Below, one piece after another: positions 18,587-27,754 of a stretch of DNA of 44,553 nt. Origin of the DNA: Patescibacteria group bacterium (lineage in GTDB: Bacteria; Patescibacteriota; Patescibacteriia; Patescibacteriales; UBA12465); assembly GCA_027858435.1 (NCBI GenBank), contig JAQICS010000015.1:1-44553 (forward strand), in the 5' to 3' direction. A program made the translations under genes and the position numbers. How positions within the stretch are numbered: position 1 is the first letter of the stretch; every line of letters starts with the position of its first letter. The notes beneath the pieces are model-generated. The model made no database searches. It had not been told where the DNA came from and saw nothing but the letters and a program-made list of their open reading frames with translations.

Positions 18587-20236
18587 TTACTTTTTATTTT
18601 CTTGGTTTTTCTTTTTCTTCTTCTTATAAATTGAAAACTCACAACCACAAAATTTTTGTCTATAAACTCCTAATTCTTTGGCATATTCTTGTGATTTTCT
18701 AAAAATTTCATTGGAGCGAATATTATCCTCAAGTACTTTAATATTATATTTTTTAGATAACATTCTATTTATATTATTTATACTCTCTCCATCTTTATAC
18801 GTACTAACAAGCAAACTAGTGCCAACATAATCAAAGTTTTTTAAACTAGCTAACTTAAAAGCTTTATCTAATCTGTCAAAATAGCAAACCTTACACCTTT
18901 TTCCTGTCTCGGGTTCTTTTTCTAAACCCTTAACTTTTTCAAGCCATTTTTCATGTAAATATGGCTCAACAATTAAAGGAATATTAAATTCTTTAGCCAT
19001 TTTCTTAACCTCGTTTAATCTTTTTTCATACTCTTCTTGTGAAGATAAGTTGGAGTTATAGAAATACCAAGTAATATTATATTTAGGTTTAAGAATTTCT
19101 TTTGTTACATATGAAGAACATGGAGCACAACAGATATGAAAAAGTAATGTTTTTAAATTATTTTTATTTCTTCTATTTCCAAGATAATAGAAAAATAAAA
19201 TGGTTAAAAACATTAGTATTGTTAAAACAAAAAGCGCTAAAAATTTACCTCTTGTTTGTAAAAAAAGTCCACTAAATCCAAAAATAAAAGAAAGAGATAC
19301 AAAGACCAAAACAGTTTTTGGCTGACTTAAACCAGCATCGAGTAAGCGGTGGTGAAGGTGTTGCCTGTCAGAGAATTTAAAAGGATTCTTTTTATTTATA
19401 ATCCGTCTAATTATCGTCCACATTACATCTAGTATTGGTATTCCCATAACAAGAAGAGCAATAGCAATTTTTGCTCCAGATATAATGGATAATACTCCTA
19501 GAATATAGCCAATTAAAAGTGAACCACCTTCTCCTAAAAATATTTTAGCTGGATGCCAATTAAAGACTAAAAATCCTAAAATTGCCCCACTAAATATAAT
19601 AGCAGCTAGTGAAATATCTGGTTGAAAATATGTAGTTGATAGGGTGAATAGGAATATGATAAAGGAAGCAATAAGGCCAACACCGGATACCAAACCATCT
19701 ACTCCATCAAGTAGTTTAGTGGTATACATCATACCAAGTAGCCAAGCAAAAATTATAATTTCTGAGATAAAAGGTATAATATTTATATTAATAATTCCTC
19801 CCATGGGATTACTAACCTTTTCTATTTCCACTCCACCTAAAATAATAGATACTATAGCTAATATTGGAAAAATAAATTGTTTTAAAGGAGATAAATTATA
19901 CCTATCATCAAGAAAACCACCTATAATCAAAAACAAGGCTCCTGCAAAAAAGCCTAAAAGATGATATATATTTAAATTACTACTTAAAAATCTATTGCTA
20001 AATATAAAAAGAATTGTGAAAAAAGAAATAAATATAGCTGATCCTCCTAAAAGTGGAGTGGATTTAGAATGAATTTTTCTCTCTCCTTCTTTTCCTTTAT
20101 CTGGTTTATCTAAAATATTAAAACGCCAAGCTATTTTTTTAATCGCAAGAGTAAAAACAATTGATAACAAAAAAGCAAGACCAAAGGGTATAATATAAAA
20201 AATATTTTCACTTTTTAGAAATTCAACAAATAACAT
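18587..20236 (-). CDS. WecA/MraY-type glycosyl-1-phosphate transferase fused to QueH
   Basis: 549 residues in one uninterrupted frame. Residues 1-353 form a polytopic membrane transferase with the family motifs GGFLDD (106-111), TKLLDGVDGL (173-182), FLGEGGS (233-239; GDxGS is usual) and HLHHRL (293-298). It should move a sugar-1-phosphate onto undecaprenyl phosphate. Residues 361-537 are a full QueH, the epoxyqueuosine reductase of tRNA queuosine synthesis, with CCAPC (369-373), GKRCKVCYFDRL (445-456), SLLVSTYK and YRQKFCGC (525-532). The QueH part would sit on the cytoplasmic face after the last helix. I know of no functional link between the two activities. Confidence 0.88.
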   Translation of the reverse strand: MLFVEFLKSENIFYIIPFGLAFLLSIVFTLAIKKIAWRFNILDKPDKGKEGERKIHSKSTPLLGGSAIFISFFTILFIFSNRFLSSNLNIYHLLGFFAGALFLIIGGFLDDRYNLSPLKQFIFPILAIVSIILGGVEIEKVSNPMGGIININIIPFISEIIIFAWLLGMMYTTKLLDGVDGLVSGVGLIASFIIFLFTLSTTYFQPDISLAAIIFSGAILGFLVFNWHPAKIFLGEGGSLLIGYILGVLSIISGAKIAIALLVMGIPILDVMWTIIRRIINKKNPFKFSDRQHLHHRLLDAGLSQPKTVLVFVSLSFIFGFSGLFLQTRGKFLALFVLTILMFLTILFFYYLGNRRNKNNLKTLLFHICCAPCSSYVTKEILKPKYNITWYFYNSNLSSQEEYEKRLNEVKKMAKEFNIPLIVEPYLHEKWLEKVKGLEKEPETGKRCKVCYFDRLDKAFKLASLKNFDYVGTSLLVSTYKDGESINNINRMLSKKYNIKVLEDNIRSNEIFRKSQEYAKELGVYRQKFCGCEFSIYKKKKKKNQENKK

Positions 20237-20245
20237 TCATTTTAA

Positions 20246-22930
20246 TTAAATTTGTAATCCTTTTTCTATTTCAATCTCTGCCTTATCGTTAATAACAATA
20301 ATATCACGTCGTTTAAGCTCACCTGATAATATTTTATTAGCAATAACATTTTCCACCTTTTCTTGAAGTAATCTTCGTAAAGGACGGGCACCAAATTTTG
20401 GATCATAGCCTTGTTTTGCTAAAATTTTCACCCCTCTTTTGTCAGCCTTTAAGCTAAAACCTTTTTTCTCCAAATTCTTCTTTATTTTCTTAAGCATTAA
20501 GGTGGTAATTGAAGTAACATCTTCTTCACTTAAAGTTTTAAAAACAATTATACCATCAAAACGATTGATAAGCTCCGGTCGCATGTGTTTATTTAAGTGA
20601 TCATCAATTAAACCTTGGGTGATAACATTTATATCAGTATCTTTCTTTATCTCATCTTGAATATAATTAGCACCAATGTTTGAAGTAGCAATTATAATTG
20701 ACTCAGAAAAACTAACTGTTCTTCCTTGTCCATCGGTTAATCTTCCATCATCTAGCATTTGTAAAAACAAATTTAAAATATCTGGATTAGCTTTTTCTAT
20801 CTCATCAAGTAAAATAAGAGAAAATGGTTTTTTACGGACTGCTTCGGTTAGGTAACCTTTAGTACCACTGGTATCACCGATCATTTTACTTAAGCTATCA
20901 CTTCCCTGATATTCACTCATGTCAATTCTAACCAAGTAATCTTCATCACCAAAATAAATATCAGATACTGATTTTGCTAATTCTGTCTTACCAACACCAG
21001 TTGGTCCTAAAAACAAAAAGCTAGCAATTGGTTTATTTCCGCTTTTAATTTGGGCTCTAGCTCTTCTTAAACTGGCTGACACTGCTTTTACTGCTTCTTC
21101 TTGTCCCACTAAGCGCTTATGTATTTCTTCTTCAAGGTTTAATAATTTTTGACTCTCTTCTTCACTAACTTTTTGGGCTGGAATTCCAGTTAACTCACTA
21201 ATAGCAACCGCCACATCTTCTTTGCCACAAAAAGAATCTTCTGGATTATTAGCCGCCCGACTAGCAGCCACTGAAGCCGCTTTTTGTAGAAGATTAATAG
21301 CTTTAAGTGGTAAATATTTATCATGAAAATACTTTTCAGACATATTAACCGCTGCCTCAAGCGCTCCATAGACTACAAACACTCCATATTTAGATTCAAT
21401 TTGTCCCACCTTGCTCTGAAGTATTTGAATGGCATTGTTTTTCTCTGGCTCCTTAACAGAGATTTTAGTCATAGCTTCTCCCAAAGCAGTTCTTTCAACA
21501 TATGAGGAATAATTTCTAGAAGAAGCAGAAGCAATAGCAAATATATGTTTTCTTCTAACTGATTCAGCTAACACTTCAGATAGATCTAAACTTTCTTGAC
21601 TACCAGCTGAGATTCCAATTAGATTTTCAACATTATCAATATATAATACAATATTTCCTGAACGACTTGCTTCTGATATACAAGCTAAAAGTCTTTCTTG
21701 AGCCAGTGAGGCATCTGCTCCTGAAACTAAAATAGAGGTATCAAGTTCAATTAAACGACGATCGCGCATAAACTTTGGCACATCTTCCTCAACCATTATT
21801 TGAGCCAAACCATTAATTATTGTAGTTTTTCCAACTCCATTATGACCAACTAGTAATAATCCATTATGACCACCATTAAAGGATTGAAATATTTGTCTAA
21901 ATTCTTTTTCTCTTCCAATACACATTTCTAAATTTCCAAATTTAGCTTGAATAGTTAAATCATGAGAAAACTTATCTAAAGTTGGAGTAGCAATAGCGGT
22001 ATATGATCTATTCATATTGCCCTCTGGCTTTAAAAGAGCGGAGCTATGAAATTTTTTATACTTCTTTTTCAATTTACGATTAATCCTAAACCAAGCAACT
22101 GTGTTTCTAATCCTATCAGCGTTTACCCCTACCTCTTCAAGTATTTCCGCTAGAACATCATCTCTTGCATAGCAATATGAAATAATATTTAAAGGATCAA
22201 CGTTGTCTTGACCTAAATTATATGCTTCCACAAGAGCACAAATCATAATTTCCTCTAAATCATTATCTTCTTCTTCCTTGTACTCTTCTCTGGCTAAGTT
22301 TCTATCAAGCAAAGAAATCATTTTTTTAGCATCAACATTTAATCTGATAAAAACATTTTGAATTTCCTTATTCTTTAAAAGTACTCTAAAGATATGTAAA
22401 CTATTGGCTTTTTTTAAATTTAAATCCTTGGCTAAAAAACAAGCTTCCTCTATTAACTCAATTGCTTCATCAGTACAAGCATCAACTATATTAAATCTTT
22501 TCCCTTCTTTCTTATTTTTCCCCTCATCATTATTAAAATCCTTTTTTTTAATCTTTTTAGTTTCTGCTTTTTTTTGACTAATTCTGTAAACAAAAAATAA
22601 ATCAAAGAAAAGACTAAGAAGAAATATAAGTATTAAAAAATCAAATTCTTGCCAAAAAAAGATAAGATTTAAAGGATTGGCAATTATTTTATCCAAATTT
22701 AAATATATCCAAAAAGCAAAAGAAAGCCATCCTGAAATAATTACTATTATTCCTAAAATGTTGGCAATTTTATAGAATCTATTCTTAAACTTTTTTAAAA
22801 GGGATATTGATTTTTTAACCGGATAATTCCAATACAGAAACCTGCCCAAAAACCAGCTACCATAAATTTTTCTGGTATCATCATAGACAAACTCTATATC
22901 TTCAGGATTTATACGTTCTTGTTCAGGCAT
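20246..22930 (-). CDS. Membrane-anchored Clp/Hsp100 ATPase with degenerate first AAA+ domain
   Basis: 894 residues. Two transmembrane helices (about 55-77 and 96-116), a Lys-rich linker, a Clp N-like helical domain (about 150-280), then two AAA+ domains. D1 keeps Walker A (GHNGVGKTT, 362-370) but its Walker B is YIDN (E lost at 433), the paired Arg fingers are absent (ERTALGEAMTKI) and the pore loop is missing. D2 has Walker A GPTGVGKTE (642-650), Walker B LLDE (707-710), sensor 2 GARPLRR and the INRFD Arg, but its pore loop (GYVG in relatives) reads GTKG. No ClpP-binding tripeptide is seen. It may remodel membrane-associated proteins. The next gene upstream encodes a small membrane protein. 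Confidence 0.85.
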   Translation of the reverse strand: MPEQERINPEDIEFVYDDTRKIYGSWFLGRFLYWNYPVKKSISLLKKFKNRFYKIANILGIIVIISGWLSFAFWIYLNLDKIIANPLNLIFFWQEFDFLILIFLLSLFFDLFFVYRISQKKAETKKIKKKDFNNDEGKNKKEGKRFNIVDACTDEAIELIEEACFLAKDLNLKKANSLHIFRVLLKNKEIQNVFIRLNVDAKKMISLLDRNLAREEYKEEEDNDLEEIMICALVEAYNLGQDNVDPLNIISYCYARDDVLAEILEEVGVNADRIRNTVAWFRINRKLKKKYKKFHSSALLKPEGNMNRSYTAIATPTLDKFSHDLTIQAKFGNLEMCIGREKEFRQIFQSFNGGHNGLLLVGHNGVGKTTIINGLAQIMVEEDVPKFMRDRRLIELDTSILVSGADASLAQERLLACISEASRSGNIVLYIDNVENLIGISAGSQESLDLSEVLAESVRRKHIFAIASASSRNYSSYVERTALGEAMTKISVKEPEKNNAIQILQSKVGQIESKYGVFVVYGALEAAVNMSEKYFHDKYLPLKAINLLQKAASVAASRAANNPEDSFCGKEDVAVAISELTGIPAQKVSEEESQKLLNLEEEIHKRLVGQEEAVKAVSASLRRARAQIKSGNKPIASFLFLGPTGVGKTELAKSVSDIYFGDEDYLVRIDMSEYQGSDSLSKMIGDTSGTKGYLTEAVRKKPFSLILLDEIEKANPDILNLFLQMLDDGRLTDGQGRTVSFSESIIIATSNIGANYIQDEIKKDTDINVITQGLIDDHLNKHMRPELINRFDGIIVFKTLSEEDVTSITTLMLKKIKKNLEKKGFSLKADKRGVKILAKQGYDPKFGARPLRRLLQEKVENVIANKILSGELKRRDIIVINDKAEIEIEKGLQI

Positions 22931-22939
22931 ATAAAATAT

Positions 22940-23314
22940 TTAAAAAATTTGAAAAATTAAAGCAAAGACGATAAAGGCTGGAATTGCAATCCAAAAAAGA
23001 ACGGATATAATTGCCACAAATATCCAAAACAGCATAACAAAAGATCGGTAAAGTATTTGAAAAAATCTAATAAAAAAACTAATCATTCTTCCACTAAAAT
23101 CATATTGACCATACATCGGTACAAATATATTTTTCACCCAAACGCTAAGACCAATATTTTTTTCTCTGTCTTTTATCATTTTAAGTAATGACTTTATTTT
23201 TTTAAACAAGCCAACGGTGTACCACCAAACTGGAAAATATAGTATTTTCCCTAACATTTCGGCAATAATTACGGAAAAATAGCTAGCTGAGTTGTTAGAT
23301 ATAACATTTTTCAT
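22940..23314 (-). CDS. Small membrane protein upstream of the membrane Clp
   Basis: 124 residues with hydrophobic helices near 12-35 and 75-124, and a conserved-looking middle (PMYGQYDFSGRMISFFIRFFQ). It ends 9 bp before the membrane-Clp start and shares its promoter region, divergent from clpB. The pairing suggests it is a partner or substrate-recruiting subunit of that ATPase; this is inference from neighbourhood only. No family recognised. Confidence 0.65.
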   Translation of the reverse strand: MKNVISNNSASYFSVIIAEMLGKILYFPVWWYTVGLFKKIKSLLKMIKDREKNIGLSVWVKNIFVPMYGQYDFSGRMISFFIRFFQILYRSFVMLFWIFVAIISVLFWIAIPAFIVFALIFQIF

Positions 23315-23399
23315 TTTTTAAATTATTAATAGTAAAATATAGTAATTATATTTTCATATTTAGCTTATTTAATAATATAATAACATTAATTATAGGCAA

Positions 23400-23428
23400 T
23401 TGACAACTAAGAAAAGATATATTAACAT
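23400..23428 (+). promoter_or_regulatory. clpB promoter
   Basis: TTGACA (23400-23405), a 17-bp spacer and TAACAT (23423-23428). The CIRCE element begins 5 bp downstream, covering the predicted start of transcription. Confidence 0.6.
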
Positions 23429-23432
23429 ACTA

Positions 23433-23459
23433 TTAGCACTCTTATCATAAGACTGCTAA
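23433..23459 (+). promoter_or_regulatory. CIRCE element (HrcA operator)
   Basis: TTAGCACTC-N9-GACTGCTAA: the canonical CIRCE arms and 9-bp spacer with a single mismatch (GAC for GAG in the second arm). It lies between the promoter and the clpB start, so heat-shock control by HrcA is predicted. The divergent membrane-Clp operon begins about 120 bp away and might be affected too. Confidence 0.9.
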
Positions 23460-23492
23460 GATAATTCCAATAAATTACTAAAATTTACACAT

Positions 23493-26138
23493 ATGTTCAA
23501 TAAATTTACCGATAAATCACAGGAAGTAATAATTAACTCTCAAGCAATTGCTACCAGCTTTGGTCAAGCAAATATTGAGGCTCTTCACATACTGCTTGCT
23601 CTTTCAGAGCAAAACGAAGGATTAACTAAACCAGTTTTAGAAAAATTAAAAATAGACCCCGATAGAATTGAAGAGCAAACTGTTAAAGAAATTGAAAAGC
23701 TTCCCCACTCTAAAACTGGAGCTTCAAATCCAAACGGACCGATTCAATCTGTATCTGGTACAGCTGAGACTGCTTTAGTATTAGAACGAGCTAAAAAAGA
23801 AGCTGATGGTATGAGCGATGAATTTATTTCTACCGAACACATTCTTCTAGCTTTAATTGGTATTAAATCAAAAGCTCAAGAAGTTCTTTTAAGCTTTAAA
23901 GTTGATTATAAAAAGGTTAAAGAAATTCTAAAAGAATTACGGGGCTCTCAACATGTGAATGATCCTTTTCCTGAAAATAAATACAAAGTACTAGAAAAAT
24001 ATACTAGCAATTTAACTGAACTTGCTAGAACTGAAAAACTAGATCCAGTTATCGGACGTGACCAAGAAATCAGACGTATTATGCAAGTACTACTCCGCCG
24101 TACTAAAAACAATCCTGTTTTAATCGGTGAACCTGGTACTGGTAAGACTGCTATTGTTGAAGGACTAGCGCAAAGAATTATCTCCGGTGACGTTCCAGAA
24201 AATTTAAAAGATAAAGAAATAGTAACTCTTGATTTAGGTTCTTTAGTAGCGGGAGCAAAATTTAGAGGTGAATTTGAAGATCGTTTAAAAGCAGTTATAA
24301 AAGAAGTTAAATCACAAAATGGAAAAATAATTCTTTTTATCGACGAACTCCACACTCTAGTTGGAACTGGCGCTTCCGATGGTGCAATGGATGCTTCAAA
24401 TATGTTAAAGCCAGCTTTAGCTAAAGGTGATCTTAGAACAATTGGAGCAACCACCACTAAAGAATATCAAAAATATATTGAAAAAGATGCCGCTCTTGAA
24501 AGACGTTTTCAACCAATTTTAACTGATGAACCAACTATTGAAGACACCGTTAGTATGTTAAGAGGGCTAAAGGAAAAATACGAAGTTCATCACGGCGTTA
24601 GAATTACTGACGATGCTTTAATAGCAGCTGCTAAACTCTCTAACCGCTATATCAGCGATAGATTTCTACCGGACAAAGCAGTAGATTTAATTGATGAAGC
24701 CACTTCTTCTCTGCGCATGGAAATTGATTCAATGCCAGAAGAACTTGATCAATTAAAAAGAAATATTAATCAATTAGAATTAAATAAAGCTGGTTTAAAA
24801 AATAGTGCTAAAAAAACTAATAACTCTAAAGGATTAAAATCTCTTAATTCTGAATTAGCTCAACTTAAAGAAAAAGCAAATCAATTAGAACTTCATTGGA
24901 AGAATGAAAAAAATATAATTTCTAAACTTCGCTCTTTAAAGAAAGAACTAGAAGATTTAAAAATTAAATCAGAAATACTACAAAGACAAGGAGCTGATTT
25001 AAATGAAGTAGCGGAAATTAAATATGGCTTAATTCCGGAAAAAGAGAGTGAAATAAAAAATAACCAACTTGAATTAACTAAAATACAAAAGAAAGGTCAA
25101 AGAATCCTAAAAGAAGAAGTTGATGAAGAAGATATTGCTAAAGTTGTAGCTCGCTGGACTGGTATTCCAACTAACAAAATGCTACAAGATGATATTAAAA
25201 AACTAGCTAACGCTGAAGATAATCTTGCTAAAAAGGTTATTGGTCAAAATGAAGCAATTGAAGCAATTTCTAATGCCTTACGTCGTAGCCGAGCCGGAAT
25301 TAATGAAGAGAAAAAACCAATTGGCTCATATTTATTTGTTGGACCAAGTGGTGTTGGAAAAACTGAATTAGCTAAATCACTAGCTCGCTTTATGTTTAAT
25401 GATGAAAAATCATTAATCAGATTAGACATGAGTGAGTTTATGGAAAAGCACTCTGTAGCTAAATTAATCGGTTCCCCTCCTGGATACGTTGGTCATGACG
25501 ATGGTGGTCAATTAACTGACAAAGTTAGACGTCATCCATATAGTGTAATTCTATTTGATGAAATTGAAAAAGCTCATCCAGATATGTTTAATATGCTGCT
25601 ACAAATTTTAGATGACGGTCGCTTAACTGACGCCAAAGGAAGAGTAGTTAATTTCAAAAATACTATTGTAATTATGACCTCAAATCTTGGCAATGAAATC
25701 ATTAAACAATATTCAATTGGCTTTAACACTGAAGAGGATAAAGAAAATGGTGGTCGTGATCAGGAAATGAAAGACAAGATTGATGGAATATTAAAACAAA
25801 ACTTTAAACTAGAATTTCTTAACCGTATTGATGAAATTGTTTTATTTAAGAGCTTAAATAAAAAGAGTTTAGAAAAGATTGTTGACCTTGAATTAGCTAA
25901 AGTTGAAAAAAGACTTAATAATAAGAATATTACCATTAAAGTTAGTGCTAAGGTTAAAAAACTACTGGCTGAAAAAGGCTATGACACTAGCTATGGTGCT
26001 CGTCCTCTTAAAAGATTAATCCAAACTATGATTCTAGATGAAATGGCAATGGATATTATTGAAGGTAAAATTAATGAAGGAGATAAGGTTAATATTGACT
26101 TGGGGAAAAAGTCAGAAATTGTGTTGGCTGTAAAATAA
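23493..26138 (+). CDS. clpB: ClpB-type disaggregase with a ClpP-loop-like IGF motif
   Basis: 881 residues: Clp N domain (1-150), D1 with GEPGTGKT (212-219), LFIDE, pore loop GAKFRGEFE and Arg fingers R337-R338; a long coiled-coil M domain (about 411-541) of ClpB length; D2 with GPSGVGKT (617-624), LFDE, pore loop GYVGHDDGG and sensor-2 GARPLKR. The M domain and lack of a UVR motif favour ClpB. Unusually, SIGF at 741-744 lies where ClpA/ClpC carry the ClpP-binding tripeptide, within a roughly 10-residue insertion absent from typical ClpB. Under CIRCE control. It should extract proteins from aggregates with DnaK. Confidence 0.92.
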   Translation: MFNKFTDKSQEVIINSQAIATSFGQANIEALHILLALSEQNEGLTKPVLEKLKIDPDRIEEQTVKEIEKLPHSKTGASNPNGPIQSVSGTAETALVLERAKKEADGMSDEFISTEHILLALIGIKSKAQEVLLSFKVDYKKVKEILKELRGSQHVNDPFPENKYKVLEKYTSNLTELARTEKLDPVIGRDQEIRRIMQVLLRRTKNNPVLIGEPGTGKTAIVEGLAQRIISGDVPENLKDKEIVTLDLGSLVAGAKFRGEFEDRLKAVIKEVKSQNGKIILFIDELHTLVGTGASDGAMDASNMLKPALAKGDLRTIGATTTKEYQKYIEKDAALERRFQPILTDEPTIEDTVSMLRGLKEKYEVHHGVRITDDALIAAAKLSNRYISDRFLPDKAVDLIDEATSSLRMEIDSMPEELDQLKRNINQLELNKAGLKNSAKKTNNSKGLKSLNSELAQLKEKANQLELHWKNEKNIISKLRSLKKELEDLKIKSEILQRQGADLNEVAEIKYGLIPEKESEIKNNQLELTKIQKKGQRILKEEVDEEDIAKVVARWTGIPTNKMLQDDIKKLANAEDNLAKKVIGQNEAIEAISNALRRSRAGINEEKKPIGSYLFVGPSGVGKTELAKSLARFMFNDEKSLIRLDMSEFMEKHSVAKLIGSPPGYVGHDDGGQLTDKVRRHPYSVILFDEIEKAHPDMFNMLLQILDDGRLTDAKGRVVNFKNTIVIMTSNLGNEIIKQYSIGFNTEEDKENGGRDQEMKDKIDGILKQNFKLEFLNRIDEIVLFKSLNKKSLEKIVDLELAKVEKRLNNKNITIKVSAKVKKLLAEKGYDTSYGARPLKRLIQTMILDEMAMDIIEGKINEGDKVNIDLGKKSEIVLAVK

Positions 26139-26153
26139 ATTTTATAGTATAAT
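26124..26153 (+). promoter_or_regulatory. Promoter for the 26186 gene
   Basis: TTGGCT (26124-26129), an 18-bp spacer and TATAAT (26148-26153). The -35 box lies inside the end of clpB. It suggests that the downstream envelope genes do not depend on CIRCE-controlled readthrough alone. Confidence 0.55.
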
Positions 26154-26185
26154 AGGAATTGCTAAAAAATTAACAAACATAAAAA

Positions 26186-27742
26186 ATGAAATCTATCAAA
26201 ATATCCTACATAATAGCAATTACAATTATATTATTTACTGGACTTAGTCCGCTAAATGCCAAAGCTGAATTTGATCCCAATAGAATTATTGAAGATAACT
26301 TTTTCTTTAATACCAACTCAATGACAATTTCAGAAATTCAATCTTTTTTAGAAGAAAAGAATAGTTTTTTAGCTGGTTATGTCATTAAAAACGCCTATGG
26401 AACTTCAAAAACAGCCGCTCAAATAATTTGGGATGCTGCTAATAATAATTATGATTGTGATGGAGTAGAATTAAGAGATCACCCAAGTGAAGCAGAAAGA
26501 ATGGTGAAGTGTAAAAAAATAACAACCATTAATCCTCAGTTTCTATTAATTCTTCTACAAAAAGAGCAAAGTTTAATTACTAAAGCTAGTCCAAGTCAAA
26601 AAACTCTTGATGAAGCAACTGGTTATGGATGTCCAACCGGTGGCTACTGTAGTCCGTATTGGAAAGGTTTTGGCAAACAAGTAAACAGTGCATCACTGCA
26701 GTTTAAAGCATACTATAACAGTCCAGCTAATTATCGTTTTAGAAATGGTGGGACCTATATTGCTAAAGATAAATACTCAATGCTTAAAACTATAGCTCAA
26801 GCCATACAAGATGGGTCATATAATGAAATAGCTGATTCTCCGGAATTTACTACTATTACTATTAAAAACAAGGCTACAGCTGCCCTATATAATTACACTC
26901 CTCATGTATATAATGGAAACTATAATGTATACAAACTACTAAATAACTATTTCCCTGAAGTAGTAAATGGCAATAGTAATTTCCCAACAACAAACGAACC
27001 AGTTAGAGATTTAAGAAGTTTTCCAAATGGAACGCTAATTAAAGCAGAAACTCAACCAGAAATCTGGTTAATTGATAATGGTCAAAAAAGACATTTTGCT
27101 AACTGGTCAACCTTTGCTACTCGCTTTAGCCTAGATCAAGTAATTACCGCTACTGAAGCAGAAATAGAAAAGTATTCAAAAGGTCCAGCTATTAAATTCC
27201 CTAACTATTCTTTAGTTAAAACAGATAAAGAAAATATCTATCTTTTAGTTGATGATAAAAAAAGACCATTTGCTAGTGAAGAAGTGTATAAAAACTTTGG
27301 CTTTCACCCAAGTGAACTTGAAAGTGCTAAAGAAACTGATCTTTTAAGCTATGACATGGGAAAAGAAATTACCTTTAACTCAACTTATTTAACTGGTATC
27401 ATTGTTGAAGAAGTAGAAACAGGTAAATACTTTTACCTTGAAGATGATACTAAGGCCCCAATTGATAAACTAGTAATTGAAACAAGGTATAAAAATCAAT
27501 CTATATCTAAAAAAAGTCAGGCTGAATTAAATAAACTAGAAAAAGTTGATCCAATTTTATTTAAAGATAGTACTTTAGTTAGAACCTCAAATTATCCAAC
27601 AATATATCTAATATCTGATGAAAAAAAACGACCTTTTGCTAGCAAGGCTGTATTTAACAAATTAGGATATAGTGAAGATAATGTTATAACCGCTAGCTCA
27701 CAAGTCCTTTATTACTATGATAAAGGTGAAATAATTAAATAA
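26186..27742 (+). CDS. Secreted putative cell-wall-lytic protein with KRPFA repeats
   Basis: 518 residues. Signal peptide (1-27, cut after AKA). Residues about 28-265 belong to a secreted family of Gram-positive and CPR genomes that looks lysozyme-like: SMTISEIQSFLEEK, TAAQIIWDAA, a helix with LLILLQKEQSLI that could hold the catalytic Glu, GFGKQVNSASLQFKAYY and ALYNYTPHVYNG. The activity is inferred. The C-terminal half holds repeats of about 60-80 residues with a KR-F-A core (QKRHFANWSTF, KKRPFASEEVY, KKRPFASKAVF), a module common in CPR surface proteins and probably used for binding. Confidence 0.75.
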   Translation: MKSIKISYIIAITIILFTGLSPLNAKAEFDPNRIIEDNFFFNTNSMTISEIQSFLEEKNSFLAGYVIKNAYGTSKTAAQIIWDAANNNYDCDGVELRDHPSEAERMVKCKKITTINPQFLLILLQKEQSLITKASPSQKTLDEATGYGCPTGGYCSPYWKGFGKQVNSASLQFKAYYNSPANYRFRNGGTYIAKDKYSMLKTIAQAIQDGSYNEIADSPEFTTITIKNKATAALYNYTPHVYNGNYNVYKLLNNYFPEVVNGNSNFPTTNEPVRDLRSFPNGTLIKAETQPEIWLIDNGQKRHFANWSTFATRFSLDQVITATEAEIEKYSKGPAIKFPNYSLVKTDKENIYLLVDDKKRPFASEEVYKNFGFHPSELESAKETDLLSYDMGKEITFNSTYLTGIIVEEVETGKYFYLEDDTKAPIDKLVIETRYKNQSISKKSQAELNKLEKVDPILFKDSTLVRTSNYPTIYLISDEKKRPFASKAVFNKLGYSEDNVITASSQVLYYYDKGEIIK

Positions 27743-27754
27743 ATAATAATATAT

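Noticed and set aside
23948-24457. Antisense reading frame of 169 codons within clpB
   Set aside because: A mirror of the conserved clpB coding strand; composition and lack of motifs mark it as a shadow.
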